From Pseudolysinimonas_A sp947085045 (GTDB taxonomy: Bacteria; Actinomycetota; Actinomycetes; Actinomycetales; Microbacteriaceae): a DNA stretch of 64,000 nt. Within the stretch, counting starts at the first letter, position 1; each line of letters starts with the position of its first letter. The stretch spans positions 62,001-126,000 of the forward strand of contig CAMTUU010000006.1 of NCBI GenBank assembly GCA_947085045.1, given 5' to 3'. Positions 14,190-23,141 of the stretch are shown here, in pieces. Both the position numbers and the translations under genes were made by a program. The notes beneath the pieces are model-generated. The model ran no database searches and was not told the origin of the DNA. It saw only the letters and a program-made list of their open reading frames with translations.

Positions 14190-15226
14190 CCGCTCGTCTC
14201 CTCCACCGCCACCGAGCGGGTCTGCCGGAGCCGCAGGAGCACCCAGACCGGCGCCGAGACGATCGCCGCCCCGAGCGCCACCCCGAGGAACGCCATCAGC
14301 GGCGTCGCGAGCACCCCCACCTGCGCGCTGAACAGGATGCCGATGGTGTCGCCGGAGATCGGCGGCGCGAGGAACCCGACCGCCGACGCTCCCAGCAGGG
14401 TCAGGCCCCAGCGCGCCGCGATGCCGGCGGCGGCCAGCGGTCGCGCGGAGTGGATGAGGGCTCCGGTGATGCCCGCGAACGCGCCCACGACCAGCGACCA
14501 CGGGAACGAGACGACGACGGCGCCCGAGGCCGTCGCCGCGATGCCGGCGAGGAATCCGAAGCCGAGCGAGCGGGTGGCCGCGCGTCCCGTCGCCTTGAGC
14601 CGGTCGACGAGGAACCAGCCGAGCGCTGCGGCCGCCGGGCCGACCACTCCGGCGAGCAGGATCCTCGGGATGTAGGGGTCGAGAGCGGCCTCGAGGCTGG
14701 TGAGCCAGACGGCGAACGCCACCCAGAATCCGAGCACCCCGGCGATCGCCTCGCTGCCCCGCACCTGCGGGGCAGCGACCGCGCCCGGAGGCGTCCAGGC
14801 CAGCACGACGTAGGCGGCGGCCGAGACGAAGAGCGGCAGCGCCCCGCCGAAGTCCTCGAACCCGCACCCCGTGAACCGGCACGGCTGCGTCACGACGAGC
14901 GGGATGAGGGCCGCGCCCGGGAACACGACGAGCCCCCAGGCCAGCATGAGCACCCAGCGGGCGAGCCGGTCGGCGCCCGACCCGATGGCCGCCGCCTCGA
15001 GGAGCACCAGCACCGGCAGCGCGAACGCCGAGATGCCCAGGAGGTAGTCGAGGCGGACGGCTCCGGACAGCAGTCCGAGACCGCTCGTCACGAGCGTCGT
15101 GAGGATGGCGGCCACGATCGCGGGCCACACCATGCGACCGCCGAGCACCGGCCGCACCAGCTGCGAGATCGCGAGGGTGGCGAACGCCCCCGCCGCGAAC
15201 GAGATCGCGACGAAGAGCGTGGTCAT
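14186..15226 (-). CDS. Amt-like membrane protein lacking the ammonium-pathway histidines
   Basis: 346 residues with ~10 hydrophobic helices. It aligns by eye with the adjacent ammonium transporter: FEDFGGALPLFVSAAAY stands where Amt has IDFAGGTAVHINAGAAA, and GFLAGIAATASGAVVVSFPWSLVVGAFAGI resembles Amt's internal repeat. Both twin-histidine positions are substituted (Phe for the first, and no His in the second helix). It is shorter at the N-terminus than true Amt. It lies 72 bp downstream of amt on the same strand. Ammonium conduction is doubtful; a regulatory or different solute role is possible. Homology is my inference from motif alignment. Confidence 0.65.
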   Translation of the reverse strand: MTTLFVAISFAAGAFATLAISQLVRPVLGGRMVWPAIVAAILTTLVTSGLGLLSGAVRLDYLLGISAFALPVLVLLEAAAIGSGADRLARWVLMLAWGLVVFPGAALIPLVVTQPCRFTGCGFEDFGGALPLFVSAAAYVVLAWTPPGAVAAPQVRGSEAIAGVLGFWVAFAVWLTSLEAALDPYIPRILLAGVVGPAAAALGWFLVDRLKATGRAATRSLGFGFLAGIAATASGAVVVSFPWSLVVGAFAGITGALIHSARPLAAAGIAARWGLTLLGASAVGFLAPPISGDTIGILFSAQVGVLATPLMAFLGVALGAAIVSAPVWVLLRLRQTRSVAVEETSG

Positions 15227-15298
15227 GAGGCAAAGGTACGGGGCGCCGCTCCCGAAGGAATGGCGCCCCGCGCGGACACGTCAGCTAGACGTTCCGAC

Positions 15299-16582
15299 TT
15301 ACTTGGCGTCCAGGACGTAGCCCTCTTCGCCGTGCACGACCAGGTCGACACCGGCGATCTCGTCCTCGTTCTTCACCCGGAAGCCGATCGTCTTCTCGAT
15401 GACGAAACCGATGATGAAGGCGAGCACGAACGAGTAGACGAGCACCGCGCCGGCGGCGATGGCCTGAACAGCGAGCTGCTCCGGACCGGCGCCGTAGACG
15501 AGGCCGCTGCCCGTGGCGAAGAAGCCCAGGTACAGCGTGCCGACGAGGCCGCCGACGAGGTGGATGCCCACCACGTCGAGCGAGTCGTCGAAGCCGAGCT
15601 TGAACTTCAGTTCGATCGCGAGCGCGCAGATCGCACCGGCGAGGATGCCGAGCAGGATCGCATAACCCGGCGTGAGCGAACCCGCGGCCGGGGTGATCGC
15701 GACGAGACCGGCGACGGCACCCGACGCGGCACCGACCGAGGTCGACTTCCCGTCCTTGATCTTCTCGACGACGATCCAGGCCAGCAGGGCGGCGGCCGGG
15801 GCGACGAGCGTGTTGATGAAGGCGAGCGACGCGAGGCCGTCGGCAGCGAGCTCGGAGCCGGCGTTGAAGCCGAACCAGCCGAACCAGAGCAGACCGGCGC
15901 CGAGCAGCACGAACGGCGGGTTGTGCGGCGTGTGCGCACCCTTCGCGAAGCCGACGCGACGGCCGAGGACCAGCGCGAGGGCGAGAGCCGCCGCACCGGC
16001 GTTGATGTGCACCGCAGTACCACCGGCGAAGTCGATCACGCCGACGCCGAAGACATCCTCGAGACCGTTGGTGATCCAGCCGCCGTAGCTGAACGCGCCG
16101 TTGCCGGCCTCGTCAGCGCCGAGGCCGAAGTTGAACACCCAGGATGCGACCGGGAAGTAGACGACGGTCGCCCAGATGCCGGCGAAGATCATCCACGATC
16201 CGAACTTGGCACGGTCGGCGATGGCACCCGAGATGAGCGCGACCGTGATGATCGCGAATGTGGCCTGGAAGGCGACGAACGCGAGCGTCGGGTACGCACC
16301 GGCCGGAGCGCCGGCGTCGGCGGTCGCCGCGAAGAGCAGGAAGTTCGACGAGTCGAACAGCCACGGCGACGGGGCAGTGCCCTCGATCGTCGGGAAGGCG
16401 ATCGCGTAGCCGTAGATCACCCACAGCACGCCGATGAGCCCAATGGCTCCGAAGCTCATCATCATCATGCTGATGACACTCTTCGCCTTCACGAGACCGC
16501 CGTAGAAGAACGCGAGTCCCGGGGTCATCAGAAGGACGAGAGCGGCGGCAAGGAGAATGAAGGCCGTGTTGCCTTGATCCAT
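15299..16582 (-). CDS. amt: Ammonium transporter
   Basis: 427 residues. Moves ammonium/ammonia across the cytoplasmic membrane as a trimer. It shows 11 hydrophobic segments with no cleavable signal, the family motif DFAGGTAVHINAG carrying the first pore histidine, VVGIHLVGGLVGTLY with the second, and the C-terminal KNEDEIAGVDLVVHGEEGY that contacts GlnK/GlnB. The start is ATG 16580-16582 preceded by AGAGAGG. No PII gene follows. A 320-bp gene-free leader holds GlnR-type boxes, indicating nitrogen control. The gene is divergent from nhaA. Confidence 0.96.
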   Translation of the reverse strand: MDQGNTAFILLAAALVLLMTPGLAFFYGGLVKAKSVISMMMMSFGAIGLIGVLWVIYGYAIAFPTIEGTAPSPWLFDSSNFLLFAATADAGAPAGAYPTLAFVAFQATFAIITVALISGAIADRAKFGSWMIFAGIWATVVYFPVASWVFNFGLGADEAGNGAFSYGGWITNGLEDVFGVGVIDFAGGTAVHINAGAAALALALVLGRRVGFAKGAHTPHNPPFVLLGAGLLWFGWFGFNAGSELAADGLASLAFINTLVAPAAALLAWIVVEKIKDGKSTSVGAASGAVAGLVAITPAAGSLTPGYAILLGILAGAICALAIELKFKLGFDDSLDVVGIHLVGGLVGTLYLGFFATGSGLVYGAGPEQLAVQAIAAGAVLVYSFVLAFIIGFVIEKTIGFRVKNEDEIAGVDLVVHGEEGYVLDAK

Positions 16583-16706
16583 TTCAAACCTCTCTAGGAA
16601 TTTGCAGAAGTGGCACCGTTGGACCGTCGCGCTCGGAGAGAGGACTTGCAACCTCGGGTACGGGGGTCAGTCTGTCGCCGGGAGGTTTCCGGGCCGGGCT
16701 GTCAAT

Positions 16707-16753
16707 GTTTCGCGAACGTTACACACTGCGCGGCGATGTAAACATCGTGTTTC
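16707..16753 (-). promoter_or_regulatory. Two GlnR-type boxes upstream of amt (in the 320-bp amt/nhaA intergenic region)
   Basis: Read on the minus strand, 16722-16707 is GTAACGTTCGCGAAAC, an exact match to the actinobacterial GlnR pattern GTnAC-n6-GAAAC. A second, weaker pair lies at 16738-16753 (plus strand GTAAACATCGTGTTTC). A TTGACA (minus strand, 16705-16700) follows directly, suitable as a -35, which would place the boxes at an activator position. The rest of 16583-16902 shows nothing else recognisable beyond the leaders of amt and nhaA. Confidence 0.65.
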
Positions 16754-16902
16754 GCACTCCACCCGATTCGCTGCGAAAGCCTGCTACGGACGCACGAATG
16801 CTGCGCGCCACGCAGCAGACCGTCGCCGAGTAGGCTGAGGTACGGAGCGCCGGGAAGTCTGGTCGGCCGACGGATGAGCCGTCGCGACCCCTTGGAGCAC
16901 CC

Positions 16903-18063
16903 ATGATCTTCCGATCCGAACGTCTCGCCGCCATCCTCCTCGTGGCCGCCGCAGCCCTGGGGCTCGTCCTCGCCAACACCTCGGTCGGCCCCCTCATCGC
17001 CGGGGCGCGGGACACCTACCTGGACATTCCCTGGCTGGGCATCCACCTCTCGGCCGGACACTGGATCACCGACGGCCTGCTCGCCGTCTTCTTCTTCCTC
17101 GCCGCGATCGAGCTCCGCCACGAGCTCACGCACGGCGAACTCGACAGCCCGCGGAAGGCCCTCATTCCCGTCGTTGCGGCGATCGGCGGCGTGATCGTCC
17201 CGGCGGGGATATTCCTGCTCCTCGTGCGCGACCCCGATCTCGCGGTGGGGTGGCCCATCCCGACCGCGACCGACATCGCGTTCGCGCTCGGCATCCTCGC
17301 CCTCGTCGCCCGCGGCCTCCCGGCCAGGGTGCGCGCATTCCTGCTCGCCCTCGCCGTCATCGATGACCTCATCGCGATTCTGCTCATCGCGTTCTTCTTC
17401 ACGACCGATCTCGCCCCGCTCCCGCTGCTCGGCGCCGTGCCGATGATCCTGACGTTCGGCTACCTCAGCCACCGCGTGCGGCGCGGGAACCGCCGGGCCC
17501 TCATCCCGTTGCTGATCGTGCTGGGCCTGGCCAGCTGGGTGCTCGTCCTGCTGTCAGGCGTGCACCCCACCGTCGCCGGCGTCGCCCTCGGGTTGATCAT
17601 GGCGCCGCACCCGGCGGGCCGCACGCGGCACGTGCTCACACCGTGGTCGAATGCCGTCATCCTGCCGCTGTTCGCCTTCACCGCCTCCCTGGTGCTGATC
17701 CCCGACGTGCGGGAGAGCGGGTTGAGCCCGGTGTTCTTCGCGATCGCCCTCGCGCTGCCGGTCGGCAAGATCCTCGGGATCGGCGTCGGCGGGGTCCTCG
17801 GATCGCGACTCGTACCGAAGACGGAACGGAAGGCCGCACTCCCGCTCGGAGACCTCGCCGTCGTCGCGACGCTCGGCGGTATCGGCTTCACCGTGTCGCT
17901 GCTGATGAACGAACTCGCCTACGATGGCCTGCCCGAGATCGCCGCCGAGGGGACGCTCGGCGTCATCGTCGGCTCGGCGATCGCGGCCGTGATCGGCATC
18001 ACGGTGACGGCGATCCGTGCGCGGCAGCACCGCCGGGCGGCTACCGCGACGTCAACGCGATGA
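16903..18063 (+). CDS. nhaA: Na+/H+ antiporter NhaA
   Basis: 386 residues. Exchanges protons for sodium across the inner membrane, protecting against alkali and salt. The essential Asp pair is present (AVIDDLIAIL, Asp154-155), as is the TATDIAFALG helix breaker (Asp124), along with about 12 hydrophobic helices and the family stretch VFFFLAAIELRHEL. It is slightly shorter than E. coli NhaA at the C-terminus. The start ATG lies behind GGAG at a normal distance. The 3' end overlaps the convergent zapE gene by 23 bp. Confidence 0.96.
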   Translation: MIFRSERLAAILLVAAAALGLVLANTSVGPLIAGARDTYLDIPWLGIHLSAGHWITDGLLAVFFFLAAIELRHELTHGELDSPRKALIPVVAAIGGVIVPAGIFLLLVRDPDLAVGWPIPTATDIAFALGILALVARGLPARVRAFLLALAVIDDLIAILLIAFFFTTDLAPLPLLGAVPMILTFGYLSHRVRRGNRRALIPLLIVLGLASWVLVLLSGVHPTVAGVALGLIMAPHPAGRTRHVLTPWSNAVILPLFAFTASLVLIPDVRESGLSPVFFAIALALPVGKILGIGVGGVLGSRLVPKTERKAALPLGDLAVVATLGGIGFTVSLLMNELAYDGLPEIAAEGTLGVIVGSAIAAVIGITVTAIRARQHRRAATATSTR

Positions 18064-19036
18064 GCCGCGAAACCGCCCGCAGGTACTTCTTGCGGTAGCC
18101 ACCGGCCAGCATGTCATCGCCGAACACCTGGTCGAGCGGCACGCCGGTCGCAAGCACGCGCACCTGGCCGTCGTACAGCCGGTCGACGGCGGCCACGAAG
18201 CGGAGGGCATCCGTCTGGTCCTGCAGCACGTGAACACCGCGCAGGCCGACTCCGGAGAGCCCGGCCACGAGCTTCACATAGCGCGACGGGTGCACGGTCG
18301 AGAGGTGACGCAGCACCGCGTCGAAGTCGTCGATCGTCACCGCGCCGCCGAGGGAGGCTGCAGCCGCCTCGAGTTCGGCGTCGTCGGCGAAGGCATGGGC
18401 GTGCCCCTCCGCGTCGCGGCGGCGGTAGTCGAGCCCGTCGATGCGCAGGATGTCGAACCGGGCCGACAGCGCCTGGATCTCGCGCAGGAAGTCCTGCGCG
18501 GCGAACCGCCCCTCGCCGAGCGCGTTCGGCGGCGTGTTGGAGGTGGCCGCGATGCGGGTGCCGGTGTCGACGAGTTCGCCGAGCAGCCGCGTCATCAGCA
18601 TCGTGTCGCCCGGGTCGTCGAGTTCGAACTCGTCGATCGCGATGAACGTCGCTCCGGTGAGCAACTTCACCGTGGCCTGATAGCCGAGCGCGCCGACGAG
18701 CGCGGTGTACTCGATGAACGTCCCGAAGTATGTGCGGCCGGGCGCGAGCTTCCACAGCGCCGCCAGCAGATGGGTCTTGCCGACGCCGAAGCCGCCGTCG
18801 AGGTAGAGGCCGGGCTTGAGGTCCGGAGCCTTCTTCGCGAAGAGTCCGCCACCGCCGCGCTTCCACGCCCCCGCGAACGCGCGCACCCGTTCGACCGCTT
18901 CCGCCTGCGAGAAGTAGTCGGGATCGGGCCGATAGTTCTCGAGCGTCGCGTCGTCGAACTGCCGTGGCGGCACGAGCGAGGCGGCGATCTCTCCGCCCGT
19001 CATCGTCGGCGCGCGGTCGAGCAGGGACTCTGTCAT
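18041..19036 (-). CDS. zapE: Cell division protein ZapE / AFG1-family ATPase
   Basis: 331 residues. AFG1/ZapE ATPases act in protein quality control and, in E. coli, at the division site. Walker A GGFGVGKTH is at residues 81-89 and Walker B FIAIDEFEL at 131-138, followed by sensor-like AATSNTPPNALGEGRF and the family segment FDILRIDGLDYR. The lineage-typical C-terminal RKKYLRAVSRL is present. Its role in this organism is not established by the sequence. It is convergent and overlapping with nhaA. Confidence 0.92.
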   Translation of the reverse strand: MTESLLDRAPTMTGGEIAASLVPPRQFDDATLENYRPDPDYFSQAEAVERVRAFAGAWKRGGGGLFAKKAPDLKPGLYLDGGFGVGKTHLLAALWKLAPGRTYFGTFIEYTALVGALGYQATVKLLTGATFIAIDEFELDDPGDTMLMTRLLGELVDTGTRIAATSNTPPNALGEGRFAAQDFLREIQALSARFDILRIDGLDYRRRDAEGHAHAFADDAELEAAAASLGGAVTIDDFDAVLRHLSTVHPSRYVKLVAGLSGVGLRGVHVLQDQTDALRFVAAVDRLYDGQVRVLATGVPLDQVFGDDMLAGGYRKKYLRAVSRLIALTSR

Positions 19037-19146
19037 GGGAACTCTCGCGGTCTACGTGTGTCGAACTCTTACGGCACCCCGGCGCGCTTCGGGCCGACTG
19101 CCTACGCTGAAACGCGCACCACCCAACCTATGTGCAGGAGCCACCG

Positions 19147-20043
19147 ATGACCGTCGAAACCGACGCCTCCCCCGCCTTCGCGGGCTACGCCCACCCCGAG
19201 CGCCTCGTCAGCACTCAGTGGCTCGCCGACCACCTCGGAACGCCCGGCCTCGTCGTCGTCGAATCCGACGAAGACGTGCTGCTCTACGAGACCGGGCATA
19301 TCGAGGGCGCGGTCAAGATCGACTGGCACACCGACCTCAACGACCCGCTCGTGCGCGACTACCTCGACGGTGAAGGCTTCGCGAGGCTGCTGTCCGGCAA
19401 AGGCATCAGCCGCGACTCGACGGTCGTCATCTACGGCGACAAGAACAACTGGTGGGCGGCCTACGCGCTCTGGGTGTTCTCGCTCTTCGGCCACGAAGAC
19501 GTGCGGCTCCTGGACGGCGGGCGCGCGAAGTGGGAGAGCGAAGGTCGGCCCTACGTGACCGAGAACTCGACCCCGGCTTCCGCCGACTACCCCGTCGTCA
19601 AGCGCGACGACACCCGCCTGCGCGCCTTCAAAGAGGACGTGCTCGCCCACCTGGGCAATCCCCTGATCGACGTGCGCTCTCCGGAGGAGTACTCGGGCGA
19701 GCGCACCACCGCCCCGGCTTACCCGGAGGAGGGGACGCTCCGCGCCGGCCACATCCCGAGCGCGCAGAGCGTGCCGTGGGCGAGAGCGGTCGCCGACGAC
19801 GGCACGTTCAAGAAGACCGACGAGCTGGATGCCATCTACCGCGAGGGGGCCGGGCTCGAGGACGGCGACAGCGTCATCGCCTACTGCCGCATCGGCGAGC
19901 GGTCGAGCCACACCTGGTTCGTGCTGACGCACCTCCTCGGCTTCGAGGGCGTGCGCAACTACGACGGCTCGTGGACCGAATGGGGCAGCGCCGTGCGCGT
20001 CCCGATCGTCAAGGGCGCCGAGCCGGGAGCGGTCCCCGCGTAG
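19147..20043 (+). CDS. Thiosulfate/3-mercaptopyruvate sulfurtransferase (tandem rhodanese)
   Basis: 298 residues from ATG 19147 (AGGAG upstream). Two rhodanese domains: the N-terminal one (~18-135) is inactive, with YGDKNN at the active loop, while the C-terminal one (~165-285) has the catalytic Cys247 in IAYCRIGERSSHTW, the loop type of thiosulfate sulfurtransferases such as mycobacterial SseA/CysA. It transfers sulfane sulfur to cyanide or to acceptor thiols. It is followed 42 bp later by a SufE-like gene, a pairing known from other actinobacteria and suggestive of sulfur relay. Confidence 0.92.
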   Translation: MTVETDASPAFAGYAHPERLVSTQWLADHLGTPGLVVVESDEDVLLYETGHIEGAVKIDWHTDLNDPLVRDYLDGEGFARLLSGKGISRDSTVVIYGDKNNWWAAYALWVFSLFGHEDVRLLDGGRAKWESEGRPYVTENSTPASADYPVVKRDDTRLRAFKEDVLAHLGNPLIDVRSPEEYSGERTTAPAYPEEGTLRAGHIPSAQSVPWARAVADDGTFKKTDELDAIYREGAGLEDGDSVIAYCRIGERSSHTWFVLTHLLGFEGVRNYDGSWTEWGSAVRVPIVKGAEPGAVPA

Positions 20044-20085
20044 TCGGCGCAACATCCTCGAAACCGCCTTCTCTAAGCTGGAGTC

Positions 20086-20550
20086 GTGAGCGAGACCGAG
20101 TTGCCGAGCGCGGACCTGCCCGCAGCGTTGGGGAGCATCCGCGACGACTTCCTCGCCCTCGAGCAGCACGAGCGCCTGCAGCTGCTGCTCGAGTTCGCGA
20201 ACGAACTCCCCGAACTGCCGGCGGCGTACGCCGACCACCCGGACCTGCTCGAGCGCGTCGAGGAGTGCCAGTCGCCGGTGTTCATCTTCGTCGACGTCGC
20301 ACCGGGGACGGCCGACGGCATCGTGCGGCTGCACGCGACGGCGCCGAAGGAGGCGCCCACCACGCGGGGCTTCGCCTCGATCCTGGTGCAGGGCCTCGCC
20401 GGTCTCACCGCACAGCAGGTGCTCGACGTGCCCGACGACTTTCCGCTCACGATCGGCCTGACCGAAGCCGTGAGCCCGCTGCGCATCCGCGGGATGTCGG
20501 CACTCCTCGGCCGCGCGAAACGCCAAGTGCGCGAGAAGACTGCGGCGTGA
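20086..20550 (+). CDS. sufE: SufE family protein
   Basis: 154 residues, GTG start. SufE proteins accept persulfide sulfur from a desulfurase and pass it on for Fe-S assembly. The acceptor cysteine sits in VEECQSPVFI (Cys61), the family's C-Q-S motif, within a normal-length SufE fold. Downstream of a rhodanese rather than of sufS, it may take sulfur from that enzyme; this is inferred from order. Its TGA overlaps the GTG of the reductase gene. Confidence 0.92.
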   Translation: MSETELPSADLPAALGSIRDDFLALEQHERLQLLLEFANELPELPAAYADHPDLLERVEECQSPVFIFVDVAPGTADGIVRLHATAPKEAPTTRGFASILVQGLAGLTAQQVLDVPDDFPLTIGLTEAVSPLRIRGMSALLGRAKRQVREKTAA

Positions 20551-21248
20551 TCCTCCGCCCCCTGTCGCCGTCGGGCGACGCCATCGACACCACCGCGCCC
20601 GACGCCCGCACCCGCATCGCGGAGCGGTACCCGGCGCCCGGGCTGCGAGTGAACCTGGTCGCGACGCTCGACGGGGGAACGGCGGATGCCGCCGGCACCA
20701 GCGCGGGGATCACGACCGGGGCGGACCGCGTGGTGCTGGGCGCGATCCGGTCGGTGAGCGACACCGTGTTGATCGGCGCCGCGACCTTCCGCGCCGAACC
20801 CGGGCTCATCCCGAAGCGCACGCACCTCACCGTGCTCACCACGACCGGCGACTTCACCGGTGCCACGGCGCGCGACGACATCGAACCCGGACGCATCCTC
20901 GTCGTCGGCCCGTCGGGTGCCCAGGACCGGGCTCGCGCGACATTCGCCTCGCCGTTCGAGTACCTCGCGGTCGACGGCGACCGCGCCGTGCCGCTCGCCG
21001 GCGTGATCGCCGCCCTCCGCGGGCGCGGCCTCGAGAAGATCGTCTGCGAGGGCGGACCGCGGCTCGTCGGTCAGCTGCTCGCCGCCAACCTGGTCGACGA
21101 GATCTGCCTGACCACGGTGCCGCGGCTCGTCGGACGACCGCAGGTGCTGTTCGGCGGCGCCGCCCCCGGCCCCCACGACCTGGAGCTCATCCAGCTGCTC
21201 GCCGACGACTCCGGCGCGCTCTACGCGCGCTGGCGTCCGACCCGCTGA
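20547..21248 (+). CDS. Pyrimidine reductase family protein (RibD C-terminal / dihydrofolate-reductase-like)
   Basis: 233 residues from GTG 20547, overlapping the sufE stop by 4 bp. The family signature is present: VNLVATLDGGTADAAGTSAGI (substrate and NADPH cradle), VLIGAATFRAEPGL, and IVCEGGPRLVGQLLAANLVDEICLT. Stand-alone RibD-C proteins reduce riboflavin-pathway or related pyrimidine substrates with NADPH; the actual substrate here is unknown because a deaminase domain and rib neighbours are absent. Confidence 0.87.
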   Translation: MILRPLSPSGDAIDTTAPDARTRIAERYPAPGLRVNLVATLDGGTADAAGTSAGITTGADRVVLGAIRSVSDTVLIGAATFRAEPGLIPKRTHLTVLTTTGDFTGATARDDIEPGRILVVGPSGAQDRARATFASPFEYLAVDGDRAVPLAGVIAALRGRGLEKIVCEGGPRLVGQLLAANLVDEICLTTVPRLVGRPQVLFGGAAPGPHDLELIQLLADDSGALYARWRPTR

Positions 21249-21263
21249 TCCCCGAGCTGTGAG

Positions 21264-22454
21264 CTACGACGAACGCCGGGCCGCGGTCGCGGGCAGGTCG
21301 GCCAGCCAGCCCCGGATCGCGCCTTCCCACCGTTCGCGGTCGTAGTTCCACAGCTTCGTGTGGCGCGCGACCTCGAACGCCTCATAGCTGACGATGTCGG
21401 GCCGGGCGACCGCGAGCGCCCGTGACGCCGTGGACGGCACGAAGCCGTCGTCGTCGCTGTGCAGGATGAGCACTGGCCGGTCGAGCTCTGTGGCACGGGT
21501 CACGAAGTCGAGCCGGTCGATATCGAGTGGCTCCGCCAGGCCGGTGAACACCCGGCCCCACGGATGCTTGAACAGCAGGACGACGAAGGACCGCACGAAG
21601 ACCGGCAGCCGCCGCACCTTCACCTGGAAGTCGAGCGCGGCGATCCAGTCGACGACCGGGGACTCCAGGATGACGCCGGCCACGGCATCCGCATGCGCAG
21701 AGCGGGTGAGCGCCTGCAGCACCGTCGCGCCGCCCATCGACCAGCCGACCAGCACAATCTCGGTCGCCCCGTGGCTGACCGCGTAGCGCATTGCCGCTTC
21801 GACGTCGAGCCATTCGCGGTCGCCGAGTGCGTAGCGGAAGTCGTCGCTGCGCGGTGCCTCCCCGTCGTTACGGTACGAGACCACGAGCGAGGTGAACCCC
21901 GCCTCCCGGAAGATCGGCACCGCGCGCAACGTCTCGGGCCGGCGCACCGCGCGACCGTGCACGTGGATCGCCCACCGCGCGCTCGGCTTCCCGCCGGCCG
22001 CCGGGATCAGCCAGGCCGGCGCGTCGCCGAGCGGCGTTGCGATCGGGATGTCCTCGAACGGCACGTCGAGATCCTCGGGCGTCAGATAGAACCAGCCGGT
22101 GAGCCGCCCGCGCTTCGCCGCCGCGAGGTCGCCCTGGTCGACCCCGAGGATGCGCCGGGTCACCGTCGACGGGGTCGTCGCCACGATCTCGCCGACGCGT
22201 GCGTGGCCGGTCTCCCGGGTGAACCAGAAGCTGTAGTCGCCGCGCAGCCGGGAGTCGGCCGTGGCGTCGAGCACGATCAGCCCGGCATCGAGATCGACCG
22301 AGCGGATGGCGACATCCTCTTCGCGGCGCGACGGCGGCACGATCACCCGACGCGCCACGACGATGCTCAGCGTCGCCGTCGCAACCGCCGCGGCTCCCAC
22401 CAGCGCCAAGGCCCCGATGACACCGCCGATCGCGATCCTCGTCCGCGTCGGCAT
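21264..22454 (-). CDS. Membrane-anchored alpha/beta hydrolase
   Basis: 396 residues. An N-terminal transmembrane helix (~8-35, GGVIGALALVGAAAVATATL) anchors it, probably with the enzyme outside. The hydrolase core shows IHVHG (oxyanion region), the nucleophile elbow GWSMGG, the acid in LILHSDDDGFVP and the catalytic His in EVARHTKLWN. The family resembles prolyl-oligopeptidase-like or BEM46-like hydrolases; the substrate is unknown. It is convergent with the reductase gene and divergent from DUF3000. Confidence 0.87.
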   Translation of the reverse strand: MPTRTRIAIGGVIGALALVGAAAVATATLSIVVARRVIVPPSRREEDVAIRSVDLDAGLIVLDATADSRLRGDYSFWFTRETGHARVGEIVATTPSTVTRRILGVDQGDLAAAKRGRLTGWFYLTPEDLDVPFEDIPIATPLGDAPAWLIPAAGGKPSARWAIHVHGRAVRRPETLRAVPIFREAGFTSLVVSYRNDGEAPRSDDFRYALGDREWLDVEAAMRYAVSHGATEIVLVGWSMGGATVLQALTRSAHADAVAGVILESPVVDWIAALDFQVKVRRLPVFVRSFVVLLFKHPWGRVFTGLAEPLDIDRLDFVTRATELDRPVLILHSDDDGFVPSTASRALAVARPDIVSYEAFEVARHTKLWNYDRERWEGAIRGWLADLPATAARRSS

Positions 22455-22544
22455 GCGTCCTCCTCAGTCCGCGAACCGCCGTCGAGCCGATCCGGGTCGG
22501 CGTGGCACGTGACGGGGTCCCGGTTCAAACCCTAGTGTTCAGAG

Positions 22545-23141
22545 GTGAGCACTGAGCGCAGCGCACCCGCCGTGCCGGCTTCGTTCGGGCGCGCTCTCGC
22601 GGCCGTGCGGCGTGCCGAGGTGCGCCCCGAATTGCAGCTCACCGAGATCCCGGCACCGACCGGACTCGCGCCGCACGCGATCGCCCTGGCCGCCGACGTC
22701 ATCCCGGTGAGGCACGGCGTCGACTCGGTGCTCGGCACCGGGCGCTTCGTGCTGCTCTATGACCCCGCACAGCCAGAGGCCTGGAACGGGTCGTTCCGGG
22801 TCGTCTGCTTCGCGCAGGCACCGCTCGAAACCGACATCGGGCTCGACCCGTTCGTCGCCGAGGTGGCGTGGGCGTGGCTCACCGACTCCCTCAGCGCCCG
22901 GGATGCCGGCTACACGGCCGCCTCGGGCACCGCCACCAAGGTGCTCTCCTCCGGATTCGGCGAACTCGCCGGGCAGGGCGACGGCGCCCAGCTCGAGGTG
23001 CGCGCCTCGTGGACCCCGGATGCCGACGCGATCGGCGCCTCCGTCGAAGCCTGGAGCGACCTGCTGTGTCGCCTCGCCGGGCTCCCGCCGACGCCCGAAG
23101 CGGTCGGCCTGCTGCCGAATCGACGAGCGGCGCGTGGCTGA
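22545..23141 (+). CDS. DUF3000 family protein
   Basis: 198 residues, GTG start. The sequence carries the features of this actinobacterial family: FGRALAAVRRAEVRPELQL at the start, GRFVLLYDPAQPEAWNG in the middle, and VAWAWLTDSL. Soluble, function unknown. It commonly lies directly before an RNase D gene in actinobacteria, as here; the two overlap by 8 bp and are likely co-expressed. Confidence 0.88.
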   Translation: MSTERSAPAVPASFGRALAAVRRAEVRPELQLTEIPAPTGLAPHAIALAADVIPVRHGVDSVLGTGRFVLLYDPAQPEAWNGSFRVVCFAQAPLETDIGLDPFVAEVAWAWLTDSLSARDAGYTAASGTATKVLSSGFGELAGQGDGAQLEVRASWTPDADAIGASVEAWSDLLCRLAGLPPTPEAVGLLPNRRAARG

